Assembly: GCF_000340435.2 (NCBI RefSeq)
Contig: NZ_CP011883.2
Span: 3,022,687 to 3,086,686, forward strand
Reading direction: 5' to 3'
DNA: 64,000 nucleotides
DNA from: Mycobacterium haemophilum DSM 44634
GTDB lineage: Bacteria > Actinomycetota > Actinomycetes > Mycobacteriales > Mycobacteriaceae
Shown here piece after piece: positions 51,018 to 59,379 of the stretch; position 1 is the first letter of the stretch; every line of letters starts with the position of its first letter. The notes under the pieces are model-generated. The model did not search any database. It worked only from the letters and a program-made list of their open reading frames with translations, and was not told the origin of the DNA. The translations under genes were made by a program, and so were the position numbers.

Positions 51018-51878
51018 TCAGGTAATCCCGGCCAACTTCTTGGCGTCGCGGAAAATGTTGTCGAGCATTGCCGGCGTCAACCTACCGGTGAACATGTTCT
51101 GCTGACTCGGGTGGTAGCAGCCGAGCAAGCGCACACCGGAGGGCAGCTGCGCCACAACGCCGTGGCCGAATCGCGGCTTGCGCATTCCGGAGGTGCCCGG
51201 TAGTTGAAGCGCGACCTGCCAGGCAAATCCACCCAGGGCGACGATTACCCGGACGTGCTCGAACACCAACCGCCATTCGGCATCCAGCCAGGGCGAGCAG
51301 GTCACCCGCTCCGCCGGCGTCGGAGCATTGCCCGGCGGGGCGCACCGTACCGGTGCAGTGATCCGAATCTGGTTGGCCCGCAACCCGTCTGCGGCGTCCA
51401 CGCTGATCGGTGAGTTCACCAGCCCGGCCCGGTGCAGCGCGGCGTACAACTGGTCCCCAGAACGGTCGCCGGTGAACATCCGCCCGGTCCGGTTGGCGCC
51501 GTGCGCGGCGGGCGCCAGCCCCACGATCAACAGCCGCGGCTGCTCCGATCCCCAGCCGGGAACCGGCCGCCCCCAATACGGCTGGTCGGCGAAGGCTCGG
51601 CGTTTGACGACCGCGACCTCCTCACGCCAATCGACCAATCGCGGGCAGGCTCGGCACACGCTGATCTGCGCGTTGAGTTCGGGAATCGACCCAGCTCCGC
51701 CCGCCAACACCAAAACTTGCTCGGCATCGGCGGCAACCGGGGTCCGCGGTGTGGCCGGATCGCCCGGCCAGCCGGTTCCAGGCCCGACTGGAGAACCGAA
51801 CGACTGGCCGGTATTGGGATGGCTGAGCACACGAACATCGAAGCATTCCGCCGCGCGCGGCGGCGAATGTGGCCCCAC
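51018..51878 (-). CDS. udgB: Family 5 uracil-DNA glycosylase UdgB
   Basis: A 286-residue iron-sulfur DNA glycosylase removing uracil (and hypoxanthine) from DNA. Four cluster cysteines are visible: CRACPR (two), VRCAPPG and TCSPWL. Motif A is VGLAPAAHGANRTGRMFTGD and motif B is CYHPSQQN. The N-terminal ~60 residues are variable, so the ATG at 51878 could be replaced by a GTG at 51830. It is divergent from tap with a 61-nt gap. Rv1260 and Rv1261c, expected between this gene and the HIT gene in H37Rv, are absent. Confidence 0.92.
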   Translation of the reverse strand: MGPHSPPRAAECFDVRVLSHPNTGQSFGSPVGPGTGWPGDPATPRTPVAADAEQVLVLAGGAGSIPELNAQISVCRACPRLVDWREEVAVVKRRAFADQPYWGRPVPGWGSEQPRLLIVGLAPAAHGANRTGRMFTGDRSGDQLYAALHRAGLVNSPISVDAADGLRANQIRITAPVRCAPPGNAPTPAERVTCSPWLDAEWRLVFEHVRVIVALGGFAWQVALQLPGTSGMRKPRFGHGVVAQLPSGVRLLGCYHPSQQNMFTGRLTPAMLDNIFRDAKKLAGIT

Positions 51879-51939
51879 TACTGTGAGGTCCGAAATTCGG
51901 TGGCTCTGCGTGCGGCCTTGGCGTTAAATTCAGCCCCGC

Positions 51940-53187
51940 ATGAGAAACAACAGCCGCGGCCCGGCGTTCCTGATCCTGTGCGCCGCGTTAGTGGCGTGCG
52001 CGGGTGATGGCATTTCCATCATTGCCTTCCCCTGGCTGGTGCTACAGCGCGGCGACAGCGCACGGGACGCGTCGATCGTGGCCGGCTCAACCACACTGCC
52101 CTTGCTCGCCTCGACACTGATCGCCGGCACGGCGGTCGACTACTTCGGACGCCGCCGGGTGTCATTGGTTTCCGATGCGTTGTCTGGCGCAGCGGTGGCT
52201 GGTGTCCCGCTGGTGGCGTGGGCGTTTGGCGGCCAGGCAGTTAATGTCGGGGTGCTGGCCGCGCTGGCCGCGCTCGCAGCGCTCTTCGGCCCCGCAGGGG
52301 TGACGGCTCGCCTGTCGATGCTGCCCGAGGCCGCCGCTCGGGCGGGCTGGTCTTTGGACCGAGTCAACAGTGTTTACGAGGCGATCCTCAACCTGGCATT
52401 TGTGGTCGGCCCGGGTGTCGGTGGCCTGATGATCGCCACGGTCGGCGGCATCACCACGATGTGGATCACCGCGGGAGCCTTCGGATTGTCGATCCTGGCG
52501 ATTACCGCGTTGCGGCTCGAGGGCGCCGGTAAGCCGCACCACGCGACCCGACCGCAGGGGCTGGTATCCGGGATCGCCGACGGGCTGCGTTTCGTGTGGA
52601 GCCTGCGGGTCTTGCGCACCCTGGCCATGATCGACCTGGCGGTCACCGCACTGTACCTGCCGATGGAAAGCGTGCTGTTTCCGAAATACTTCACCGACCG
52701 GCATCAACCCCAGCAGCTGGGCTGGGTATTGATGGCGCTCTCGATGGGCGGTCTGGTGGGCGCGCTCGGCTACGCCGTGCTGTCACAACACGCGCGCCGA
52801 CGCACGATCATGCTGACCGCAATCCTGACCTTCGGTTCGGCGACGGTGTTGATCGCGCTGCTGCCGCCGTTGCCGATCATCCTGGTACTGGTCGCGCTGA
52901 TCGGCCTGCTCTATGGGCCGATCGCACCGATCTACAACTACGTGGTGCAAACCCGGGCGCCGCACTATCTGCGTGGCCGGGTGGTCGGGGTGATGACGTC
53001 GCTGGCGTTCGCCGCCGGCCCGTTGGGCCTGCTGCTGGCCGGTCCGTTGACCGACGCCGCCGGATTGCGGGCAGCGTTTTTGGCGTTGGCGCTGCCCATC
53101 GTGGTGACCGGGCTTGTCTGCGTCGGGTTGCCGTCGCTGCGCGAACTAGACCACGCACCAGAGTTGGTCGTCGATCCGGGCCCGTAG
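51940..53187 (+). CDS. tap: Tap-like major facilitator efflux pump
   Basis: A 415-residue MFS transporter with about 12 helices. AVDYFGRRRVSLVSDALSG is the loop 2-3 signature, and the C-terminal half repeats LRGRVVGVMTSLAFAAGPLG. In M. tuberculosis Tap (Rv1258c) exports tetracycline, aminoglycosides and spectinomycin and belongs to the WhiB7 response. The short upstream stretch has an AT-rich TTAAATTC but I could not define a WhiB7 site. The start at 51940 (MRNNSRGPAFL) matches the family. Confidence 0.93.
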   Translation: MRNNSRGPAFLILCAALVACAGDGISIIAFPWLVLQRGDSARDASIVAGSTTLPLLASTLIAGTAVDYFGRRRVSLVSDALSGAAVAGVPLVAWAFGGQAVNVGVLAALAALAALFGPAGVTARLSMLPEAAARAGWSLDRVNSVYEAILNLAFVVGPGVGGLMIATVGGITTMWITAGAFGLSILAITALRLEGAGKPHHATRPQGLVSGIADGLRFVWSLRVLRTLAMIDLAVTALYLPMESVLFPKYFTDRHQPQQLGWVLMALSMGGLVGALGYAVLSQHARRRTIMLTAILTFGSATVLIALLPPLPIILVLVALIGLLYGPIAPIYNYVVQTRAPHYLRGRVVGVMTSLAFAAGPLGLLLAGPLTDAAGLRAAFLALALPIVVTGLVCVGLPSLRELDHAPELVVDPGP

Positions 53188-53196
53188 GATCGGGTC

Positions 53197-54564
53197 GTGG
53201 TTGCGGATGTGCTGACCAGTCTCATCGCCGATCTGCCCGACGGGATGGTGGTCACCGACCCGACCGTCACCGAGGGCTACCGGCAGGACCGCGCCTTGGA
53301 CCCGTCGGCAGGCAAGCCGCTGGCCGTGGTTCGGCCACGACGCACCGACGAGGTGCAGACCGTGCTGCGCTGGGCCAGCGCCAACCGGGTGCCGGTGGTG
53401 GCCCGGGGAGCCGGCAGCGGCGTGTCGGGCGGTGCTACCGCGCTGGATGACGGGATCGTGCTGTCGACGGAAAAGATGCGTGACATCACCGTCGACCCCG
53501 TCACCCGCACCGCGGTGTGTCAGCCCGGCCTGTTCAACGTGGAGGTGAAGCAGGCCGCCGCCGAACATGGGCTGTGGTATCCACCTGATCCGTCGTCGTT
53601 CGAGATATGCAGCATCGGCGGCAACGTCGCCACCAACGCCGGCGGGCTGTGCTGTGTGAAGTACGGCGTCACCGGCGACTACGTGCTGGGCATGCAGGTA
53701 GTGCTGGCCGATGGCACCGCGGTCCGGTTGGGTGGCCCGCGGCTCAAGGACGTCGCAGGGCTGAGCCTGACCAAACTCTTCGTTGGCAGCGAAGGCACGC
53801 TGGGCGTCATCACCGAAGTAACACTGCGGCTGTTGCCCGCCCAAAACGCGTCGAGCATCGTGGTGGCCACCTTCGCCTCGGTCCAGACGGCTGTCGATGC
53901 CGTGCTGGGGGTCACCGCTCGGCTGCGTCCCGCAATGCTCGAATTCATGGATTCGGTGGCAATCAATGCCGTCGAGGACACCTGCCGGATGGACCTGGAC
54001 CGCTCGGCCGCGGCAATGCTGGTGGCCGGCTCCGATGAACGCGGGCGCGCGGCCAGTCAGGACGCCGAACTGATGGCCGCGGTGTTCGCCGAAAACGGTG
54101 CCACAGAGGTGTTTTCCACCGACGATCCAGACGAGGGCGAAGCGTTTGTTGCCGCGCGCCGGTTCTGTATCCCGGCGGTCGAAAGCAAGGGATCGCTGTT
54201 GCTCGAAGACGTCGGAGTGCCGCTGCCGGCGCTGGGCATGTTGGTTACCGGGATCGCGCGCATCGCTGCCGAACGCGACCTGATGATTTCGGTGATCGCG
54301 CACGCCGGCGACGGCAACACCCATCCGTTGATCGTCTATGACCCCGCCGATGCCGCGATGACGGAGCGCGCCCATCTCGCGTTCGGAGAAATCATGGACC
54401 TGGCCGTCGGCCTCGGCGGCACCATCACCGGCGAACACGGCGTCGGCCGGTTGAAGCGGCCATGGCTGGACGGCTACCTCGGGCCCGACGTGATGGAGCT
54501 CAACCAGCGCATCAAGCACGCATTGGATCCGTTAGGAATCCTGAACCCCGGCGCGGCGATCTAG
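53197..54564 (+). CDS. FAD-linked oxidase (GlcD/D-lactate dehydrogenase type)
   Basis: A 455-residue flavoenzyme. The FAD-binding PCMH domain shows VVRPRRTDEVQTVLRWA, VVARGAGSGVSGGATAL and IGGNVATNAGGLCCVKYG. The C-terminal cap ends with the metal/substrate motif VIAHAGDGNTHPLI and GEHGVGRLKRPWL. It probably oxidises a 2-hydroxy acid such as glycolate or D-lactate. GTG 53197 gives the same length as Rv1257c. It is 9 nt after tap. Confidence 0.93.
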   Translation: MVADVLTSLIADLPDGMVVTDPTVTEGYRQDRALDPSAGKPLAVVRPRRTDEVQTVLRWASANRVPVVARGAGSGVSGGATALDDGIVLSTEKMRDITVDPVTRTAVCQPGLFNVEVKQAAAEHGLWYPPDPSSFEICSIGGNVATNAGGLCCVKYGVTGDYVLGMQVVLADGTAVRLGGPRLKDVAGLSLTKLFVGSEGTLGVITEVTLRLLPAQNASSIVVATFASVQTAVDAVLGVTARLRPAMLEFMDSVAINAVEDTCRMDLDRSAAAMLVAGSDERGRAASQDAELMAAVFAENGATEVFSTDDPDEGEAFVAARRFCIPAVESKGSLLLEDVGVPLPALGMLVTGIARIAAERDLMISVIAHAGDGNTHPLIVYDPADAAMTERAHLAFGEIMDLAVGLGGTITGEHGVGRLKRPWLDGYLGPDVMELNQRIKHALDPLGILNPGAAI

Positions 54565-54620
54565 CCCGTGACCGCCGGATAGCGATTGACATCGCCGGCT
54601 TCGCGTCTTAGACATGAGAC

Positions 54621-55832
54621 ATGTTGCGAGCAATGTCTCACGGGTTTCAGCTCGCCACTGCCGACACCTGGCCCAATCCTTGGCCGATGTACCGCGCGCT
54701 GCGCGACCACGACCCGGTGCACCACGTTATCCCCGCCGACCAGCCCGAGGACGACTACTACGTCCTGTCCCGACACGCCGACGTCTGGTCGGCGGCCCGC
54801 GACCACGCGGCGTTCTCCTCCGGGCGGGGGCTCACCGTCAACTACAGCGATATGGAACTACTTGGGCTGCAAAACAACCCACCGATGGTGATGCAGGATC
54901 CGCCAGTGCACACCGAGTTCCGCAAACTGGTGTCACGCGGTTTCACCCCGCGACAGGTCGACGCGGTGGAGCCGAAGGTGCGTGATTTCGTCGTCGAGCG
55001 CATCGAGAGACTGCGCGCCCGTGGCGGCGGAGATATCGTCACCGAACTGTTCAAGCCATTGCCGTCGATGGTGGTCGCACACTATCTCGGTGTCCCCGAG
55101 GAGGATCGGGTTCAGTTCGACGGCTGGACTCAAGCCATCGTGGCGACCAACACGGCGGACGCCGACGGCAGCACCAACGCGCTGAAAACCGCCGGCGATG
55201 CGGTCGAGTCGATGATGGCCTACTTCACCGCGCTGGTCGAGCGACGCCGTACCGAACCCGAGGACGACACCGTCTCGCACTTGGTCGCTGCCGGGGTCAG
55301 CGCCCCGTCGGTGCTGGCGTTCACGTTCACGATGGTCACCGGCGGAAACGACACTGTCACCGGCCTGCTCGGCGGCTCGATGCCGTTGCTTCACCAGCGG
55401 CCCGACCAGCGTCAATTGCTCGTCGACCACCCAGAACTGATCCCCGATGCGGTTGCGGAACTGCTGCGGCTGACCTCCCCCGTCCAGGGACTAGCGCGCA
55501 CCACCACGCGTGATGTCACGATCGGCGACACCACCGTCGCGGCGGGTCGCAGGGTGTTGCTGCTCTACGGGTCGGCCAACCGAGACGAACGCCAATACGG
55601 CCCGCAGGCCGGCGAGCTGGACGTGACCCGGTGCCCACGCAACATCCTGACCTTCAGCCACGGCGCACACCACTGCCTGGGCGCCGCGGCGGCCCGGATG
55701 CAATCCCGGGTTGCGCTGACCGAGCTGCTGGCCCGTTGCCCCGACTTCGAGGTCGACGAGTCCGGTATCGCGTGGGCCGGCGGCAGTTACATACGACGCC
55801 CACTGTCAGTGCCGATTACGGTGCGGCCGTGA
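54621..55832 (+). CDS. cyp130: Cytochrome P450 CYP130
   Basis: A 403-residue soluble P450. The I-helix is VTGGNDTVTGLLGGS (Gly-Asn-Asp-Thr), ExxR lies in AELLRLTSP, and the heme-binding loop is FSHGAHHCLGAAAARM. High similarity to M. tuberculosis CYP130 throughout, with small differences in the F-G region. The ATG at 54621 is used; MSHGF at 54633 is an alternative. The TetR gene follows with overlapping stop and start, suggesting coregulation. Confidence 0.95.
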   Translation: MLRAMSHGFQLATADTWPNPWPMYRALRDHDPVHHVIPADQPEDDYYVLSRHADVWSAARDHAAFSSGRGLTVNYSDMELLGLQNNPPMVMQDPPVHTEFRKLVSRGFTPRQVDAVEPKVRDFVVERIERLRARGGGDIVTELFKPLPSMVVAHYLGVPEEDRVQFDGWTQAIVATNTADADGSTNALKTAGDAVESMMAYFTALVERRRTEPEDDTVSHLVAAGVSAPSVLAFTFTMVTGGNDTVTGLLGGSMPLLHQRPDQRQLLVDHPELIPDAVAELLRLTSPVQGLARTTTRDVTIGDTTVAAGRRVLLLYGSANRDERQYGPQAGELDVTRCPRNILTFSHGAHHCLGAAAARMQSRVALTELLARCPDFEVDESGIAWAGGSYIRRPLSVPITVRP

Positions 55833-56422
55833 TGGCGGGCCCGGTAAAAGGCAGCGACTGGTTGGCCGCCAGACGCACCGAGGTTGCCGCTGATCGGATA
55901 CTCGACGCCGCCGAGGACCTTTACACTCAGGGCGACCCGGCTTCGATTGGTATGAACGAGATCGCCAGGGCGGCAGGCTGTTCGCGCGCGACGCTGTACC
56001 GGTATTTCGAGAATCGTGAGGCACTGCGGACCGCATACGTGCACCGCGAGACCTACCGGCTCAGTGGCGAGATCAAGCGGCGGATCAACGGCATCGACGA
56101 CCCACACGAACGTTTGGCCGCGAGCATCACCACCGCGTTGCGGATGGTTCGCGAAAGCCCGGCGTTGGCGTCGTGGTTTGTCAGTACCCGCCCGCCGCTC
56201 GGCGGCGAGATAGCCGGACAGTCTGAGGTGATCACGGCCCTGGCTACCGCATTCGTCAACTCACTGGGGCCCCACGACACCGCCACCGTCGCACGCCGGG
56301 CCCGTTGGGTGGTGCGGGTGATCACCTCGTTGTTGATGTTCCCGGGCCAAGACGACGCCGACGAGCGGGCAATGATTGAGGAGTTCGTCGTCCCGATCGT
56401 GACGCAGGTCCCCGCCCAATAG
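55829..56422 (+). CDS. TetR-family regulator adjacent to cyp130
   Basis: A ~197-residue TetR repressor. The HTH covers IGMNEIARAAGCSRATLYRYFENREAL, followed by a C-terminal ligand-binding helical domain (RWVVRVITSLLMFPG). The GTG at 55829 overlaps the cyp130 stop by 4 nt; the next codon is an ATG at 55832. Cotranscription with cyp130 suggests control of that enzyme, as proposed for Rv1255c. The ligand is unknown. Confidence 0.92.
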   Translation: MMAGPVKGSDWLAARRTEVAADRILDAAEDLYTQGDPASIGMNEIARAAGCSRATLYRYFENREALRTAYVHRETYRLSGEIKRRINGIDDPHERLAASITTALRMVRESPALASWFVSTRPPLGGEIAGQSEVITALATAFVNSLGPHDTATVARRARWVVRVITSLLMFPGQDDADERAMIEEFVVPIVTQVPAQ

Positions 56423-56722
56423 TTGTTCGTTCAGCCGGCCTGCCACAGCGTGCACCGCGGCGCACCGGCGTAGCGCTAATGCCCGATTATGTCGATGCGA
56501 ATTTTTGTCGATATTGCTGAATTCGGCACCGGGCCGGCGTTATGTTAGGGCTCATCGATCATCGCCGGTTAATCAGAGTGTCGTGGAGGTGATGCGAGGC
56601 ATGTTTGTTGTTCGCACACAACCTCTTCGCGTCGCGGCCGCTGCTGGGCGGCAATCGGATTGGCCTGTCATCAGGGTGCTCACGAAAAGCCACTGAGTTC
56701 ACGCCCTAAGGAAGGATTGGTA
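56423..56722. other. Intergenic region upstream of the PPE gene
   Basis: 300 bp without a supported gene. It is AT-richer at 56480-56560 (GAATTTTTGTCGATATTGC, GTTATGTTAGGG), which probably includes the PPE promoter. A short open frame at 56505-56696 has no ribosome site or recognisable motif. Confidence 0.5.
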
Positions 56723-57526
56723 ATGAGTTACCCAATGTTGCCCCCCGAGGTCAATTCGGCGCTGATGGAGACCGGAGCCGGGTCGGGGCCGATGCTCGCG
56801 GCTGCCACAGCCTGGACTGGATTAGCCAGCGAGCTGCGCTCGGCGGCAAGCTCGTTTGGATCGGTGACCTCGGGCTTGGCTGGTGCGACGTGGCAGGGTC
56901 CCGCCGCTGCCGCGATGTCGGCCGCGGCCGCGCCATACACAGCATGGCTCGCCACGGCGGCTAGCCATTCCGAGGAGGCTGCCGCCCAAGCCGCGGCGGT
57001 GGTAGCGGCTTTCGAATCGGCGTTGGCCGCCACGGTGAAGCCTCCACTGGTGGCCGCTAATCGGGCCCTGCTGTCATGTCTGGCGCATACCAATATCTTC
57101 GGGCAGAACGTCCAGGCGCTGATGGCCATCGAGTCCGAGTACGAACAGATGTGGGCCCAGGATGTGAGCGCGATGGGCTGCTACCACGCCGGCGCCTCGC
57201 AGGCCTGGTCGAAGCTGTCACCGCTGCACTATCTGACGCGGTGCCTGCCTGGCATGCCCGGGACGGGGGGCGCGCCACCACCGGTGACGCCGCCACCGCC
57301 GGGGGGCGCGCCACCACCGGTGACGCCGCCACCGCCGGCGCAACCGCCGGGGGGCGGGACGCCAAGGCCAACACCACCGCCAAGGCCAGTGCCGGCGCCA
57401 AGGCCAGTGCCAACACCACCGCCAAGGCCAACACCGCCGGGAGACGCGACGAGGCCGCCGGTGCGCTCGCCCTCCGTACCTCCAAGGATGCCCACTCCAG
57501 CAAGGATGCGCATCGCACCCGAGTAG
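56723..57526 (+). CDS. PPE-family protein with proline-rich repeat tail
   Basis: A 267-residue protein. Residues 1-~175 are a PPE domain (MSYPMLPPEVNSALMETGAG, TWQGPAAAAM, NIFGQNVQALMAIESEYEQMW). Instead of the usual SVP, PPW or MPTR C-terminus it ends in a ~80-residue Pro-rich tail. The tail starts with a perfect tandem of GGAPPPVTPPPP (36-bp units at 57265-57300 and 57301-57336), then RPTPPPRPVPAPRP-like repeats. The ATG at 56723 has AAGGAAGGA 8 nt upstream. No PE gene precedes it. Confidence 0.88.
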   Translation: MSYPMLPPEVNSALMETGAGSGPMLAAATAWTGLASELRSAASSFGSVTSGLAGATWQGPAAAAMSAAAAPYTAWLATAASHSEEAAAQAAAVVAAFESALAATVKPPLVAANRALLSCLAHTNIFGQNVQALMAIESEYEQMWAQDVSAMGCYHAGASQAWSKLSPLHYLTRCLPGMPGTGGAPPPVTPPPPGGAPPPVTPPPPAQPPGGGTPRPTPPPRPVPAPRPVPTPPPRPTPPGDATRPPVRSPSVPPRMPTPARMRIAPE

Positions 57527-57600
57527 GGCCGCGGTAGCCCGACTTAGCCCCGAAGTAGCGACGTATCAGGGCTCGGTGTGGCGCACGCGGCAAGATCCGG

Positions 57601-58152
57601 TCAGGCCACCCAATAAGCTTGTGCCTTAATGGATTTTTTCGGTATGCCAAAGTGCTGCCGCAGCACCTTTGCGACTGACCGCGTGGTACGGGTGTCGCAG
57701 GCCACCCAGCCAAAGTGATCGCTCGCGTCAAACGCCGCCGACCGCACGGTCTCGAGCAACTCGCCGCCGCCGTTCCTGCGGTCCACCCAGGTGACACCGG
57801 CACGGCGCAGCACCGGCAGGCATTTGTCGTCGTCGCAGCAGGCCTCGAGAAACACGGATGCGGGGGCGTCCCCGATCGAGTCGAGCAGGGAGTTGATCGC
57901 GGGCAGTGACGCGGTGTCGCCCACAATGACGTACCCAGTCGGAGGTGGCTCAGGGATGGCGAACTTGCTACCCAACACCGTCGCCCCGATGGTGTCGCCG
58001 GGCTGTGCGGCTCGCGCCCAATCCGACGCGCAACCGTCGTGCAGCGCGAACTCGATATCCACGGTGCCGGCCACCGGATTGGGATTGACCAGCGTGTAAC
58101 CGCGTTGGTGCCCGTCGGCGAACCACATCCGGATCCACATCGTCGGATGCAC
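57601..58152 (-). pseudogene. Siderophore-interacting protein (SIP/ViuB-like), 5'-truncated
   Basis: The frame (183 residues from GTG 58152, open about 11 codons further upstream as ..RTWLAEHS) matches the middle and end of flavin-dependent siderophore-interacting proteins and the N-terminal domain of IrtA. The matching stretches are MWIRMWFADGHQRGYTLVNP, ASDWARAAQPGDTIGATV, GDTASLPAINSLL, and the C-terminal KKSIKAQAYW. The first ~70 residues of the flavin-binding barrel are missing, and a stop precedes the frame. Probably a non-functional remnant of a ferric-siderophore reductase gene. Confidence 0.75.
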
Positions 58153-58218
58153 GGAATGCTCGGCGAGCCAGGTCCTGGCTCCCCTTCATCGCCAGCCGCT
58201 AACTTAGGACAGGGTAAC

Positions 58219-59379
58219 CTATCTAGCCGAAGGTTCTGTTCCGTTCCGTACCCGCGTGCAGCGGTGCAGCAGCCAGGCCAGGGGGACCGTCAGCGCCAGC
58301 GTGGCAACGGCGAGGTTCAGCATCGAGCCGGTGTAGACGTGATCTTGGACCACGTAGACCATCGCGAACTCCATCGTCACCAGATGGATCAGGAAGATCT
58401 CGTACGAAATCTCGCCCAGCCACACCATCGGCCGGCTGGCCAGCAGCCGCGAATACCACCCCAGATCACCTAAGGCCAGCGGCGCCACCGCCAACGTGGC
58501 AATCGCGGCGTAGAAGCCCGTTTTGACCAGCGCCTGCCCCAGCGATGCCGGCGATGTGGTTGGCGCGCCAGCGATCGGTGTCGACACAATGAAGTAGCAG
58601 ATGATCGCTAGCGGTATCGCCCCGAACGCATAGCAGCGCACACCCATCGCCTGCAGCACGGCCAGCATCATGCCGCCGAGAAACCAGGCCAGGTAGGTCG
58701 GCAGCCACAGCCGAGCGCCGTCAGGAAACCAGTGATCGGTGTGCACCAGGATCAACCATCCCGGGCTGATCAACAACGTCCCCGCAAGAGCAGCCAACAC
58801 CAACTTTGGCTGCCAGCGCCGCTGACAGAGCAGCACCAACAACAGATATGCCAACAGCGGTAGCGCCACATAGAAAGCGGCTTCCACTGCCAGGCTCCAC
58901 ATCTGGGTGAGGCCCTGGTGCAGATACGAACCCAGATAGCCGTCGGTGTAGATCTGCGTCAGCGTGAGGTTGCGGATCAATCCCATCCAGCTGTGTCCAG
59001 GGTTCGGCCCCGCGGTGCGGAAATGATACAGCGCGTAGGCGAACAACACGGTGATCACGTACGCAGGCATGATGCGCCGAACCCGGTGCCACGCGTAGCG
59101 GCTCACCGACGGTGGCGGACTGCCAGTGGCGACCGAGGCCACCCACGGGCGGAATAGCAGGAAACCGGATAGCACGAAGAAGATCGGGACGCCGATCTCC
59201 AAGCGAGCACCGACCAGGCCCCAATAGCCGTGGGTGTACTTGCCGGTGGTGTACGCCGCGTGGGTGCCAACGACCAGGAGGGCGGCAACCGCCCGGATGC
59301 CGGTCAGCGACGCGACCCGATCCACCTGCGACACCTGCTCGAGTCCGCCGTGGGCGTCCCTTTCCTCGGACAGCGTCAT
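58219..59379 (-). CDS. Membrane acyltransferase (acyltransferase-3/OafA family)
   Basis: A 386-residue integral membrane protein with about ten helices. LTGIRAVAALLVVGTHAAY carries the catalytic His, and EIGVPIFFVLSGFLLFRPWV is the second family motif. Such enzymes O-acylate envelope sugars or lipids. The ATG at 59379 overlaps the deaD stop by 4 nt, as Rv1254 follows Rv1253 in M. tuberculosis. The acceptor is unknown. Confidence 0.9.
   Translation of the reverse strand: MTLSEERDAHGGLEQVSQVDRVASLTGIRAVAALLVVGTHAAYTTGKYTHGYWGLVGARLEIGVPIFFVLSGFLLFRPWVASVATGSPPPSVSRYAWHRVRRIMPAYVITVLFAYALYHFRTAGPNPGHSWMGLIRNLTLTQIYTDGYLGSYLHQGLTQMWSLAVEAAFYVALPLLAYLLLVLLCQRRWQPKLVLAALAGTLLISPGWLILVHTDHWFPDGARLWLPTYLAWFLGGMMLAVLQAMGVRCYAFGAIPLAIICYFIVSTPIAGAPTTSPASLGQALVKTGFYAAIATLAVAPLALGDLGWYSRLLASRPMVWLGEISYEIFLIHLVTMEFAMVYVVQDHVYTGSMLNLAVATLALTVPLAWLLHRCTRVRNGTEPSAR

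Noticed and set aside
57265..57470. Possible CRISPR or non-coding repeat in the PPE gene
   Set aside because: Repeats are in frame, encode a Pro-rich tail and have no spacers.
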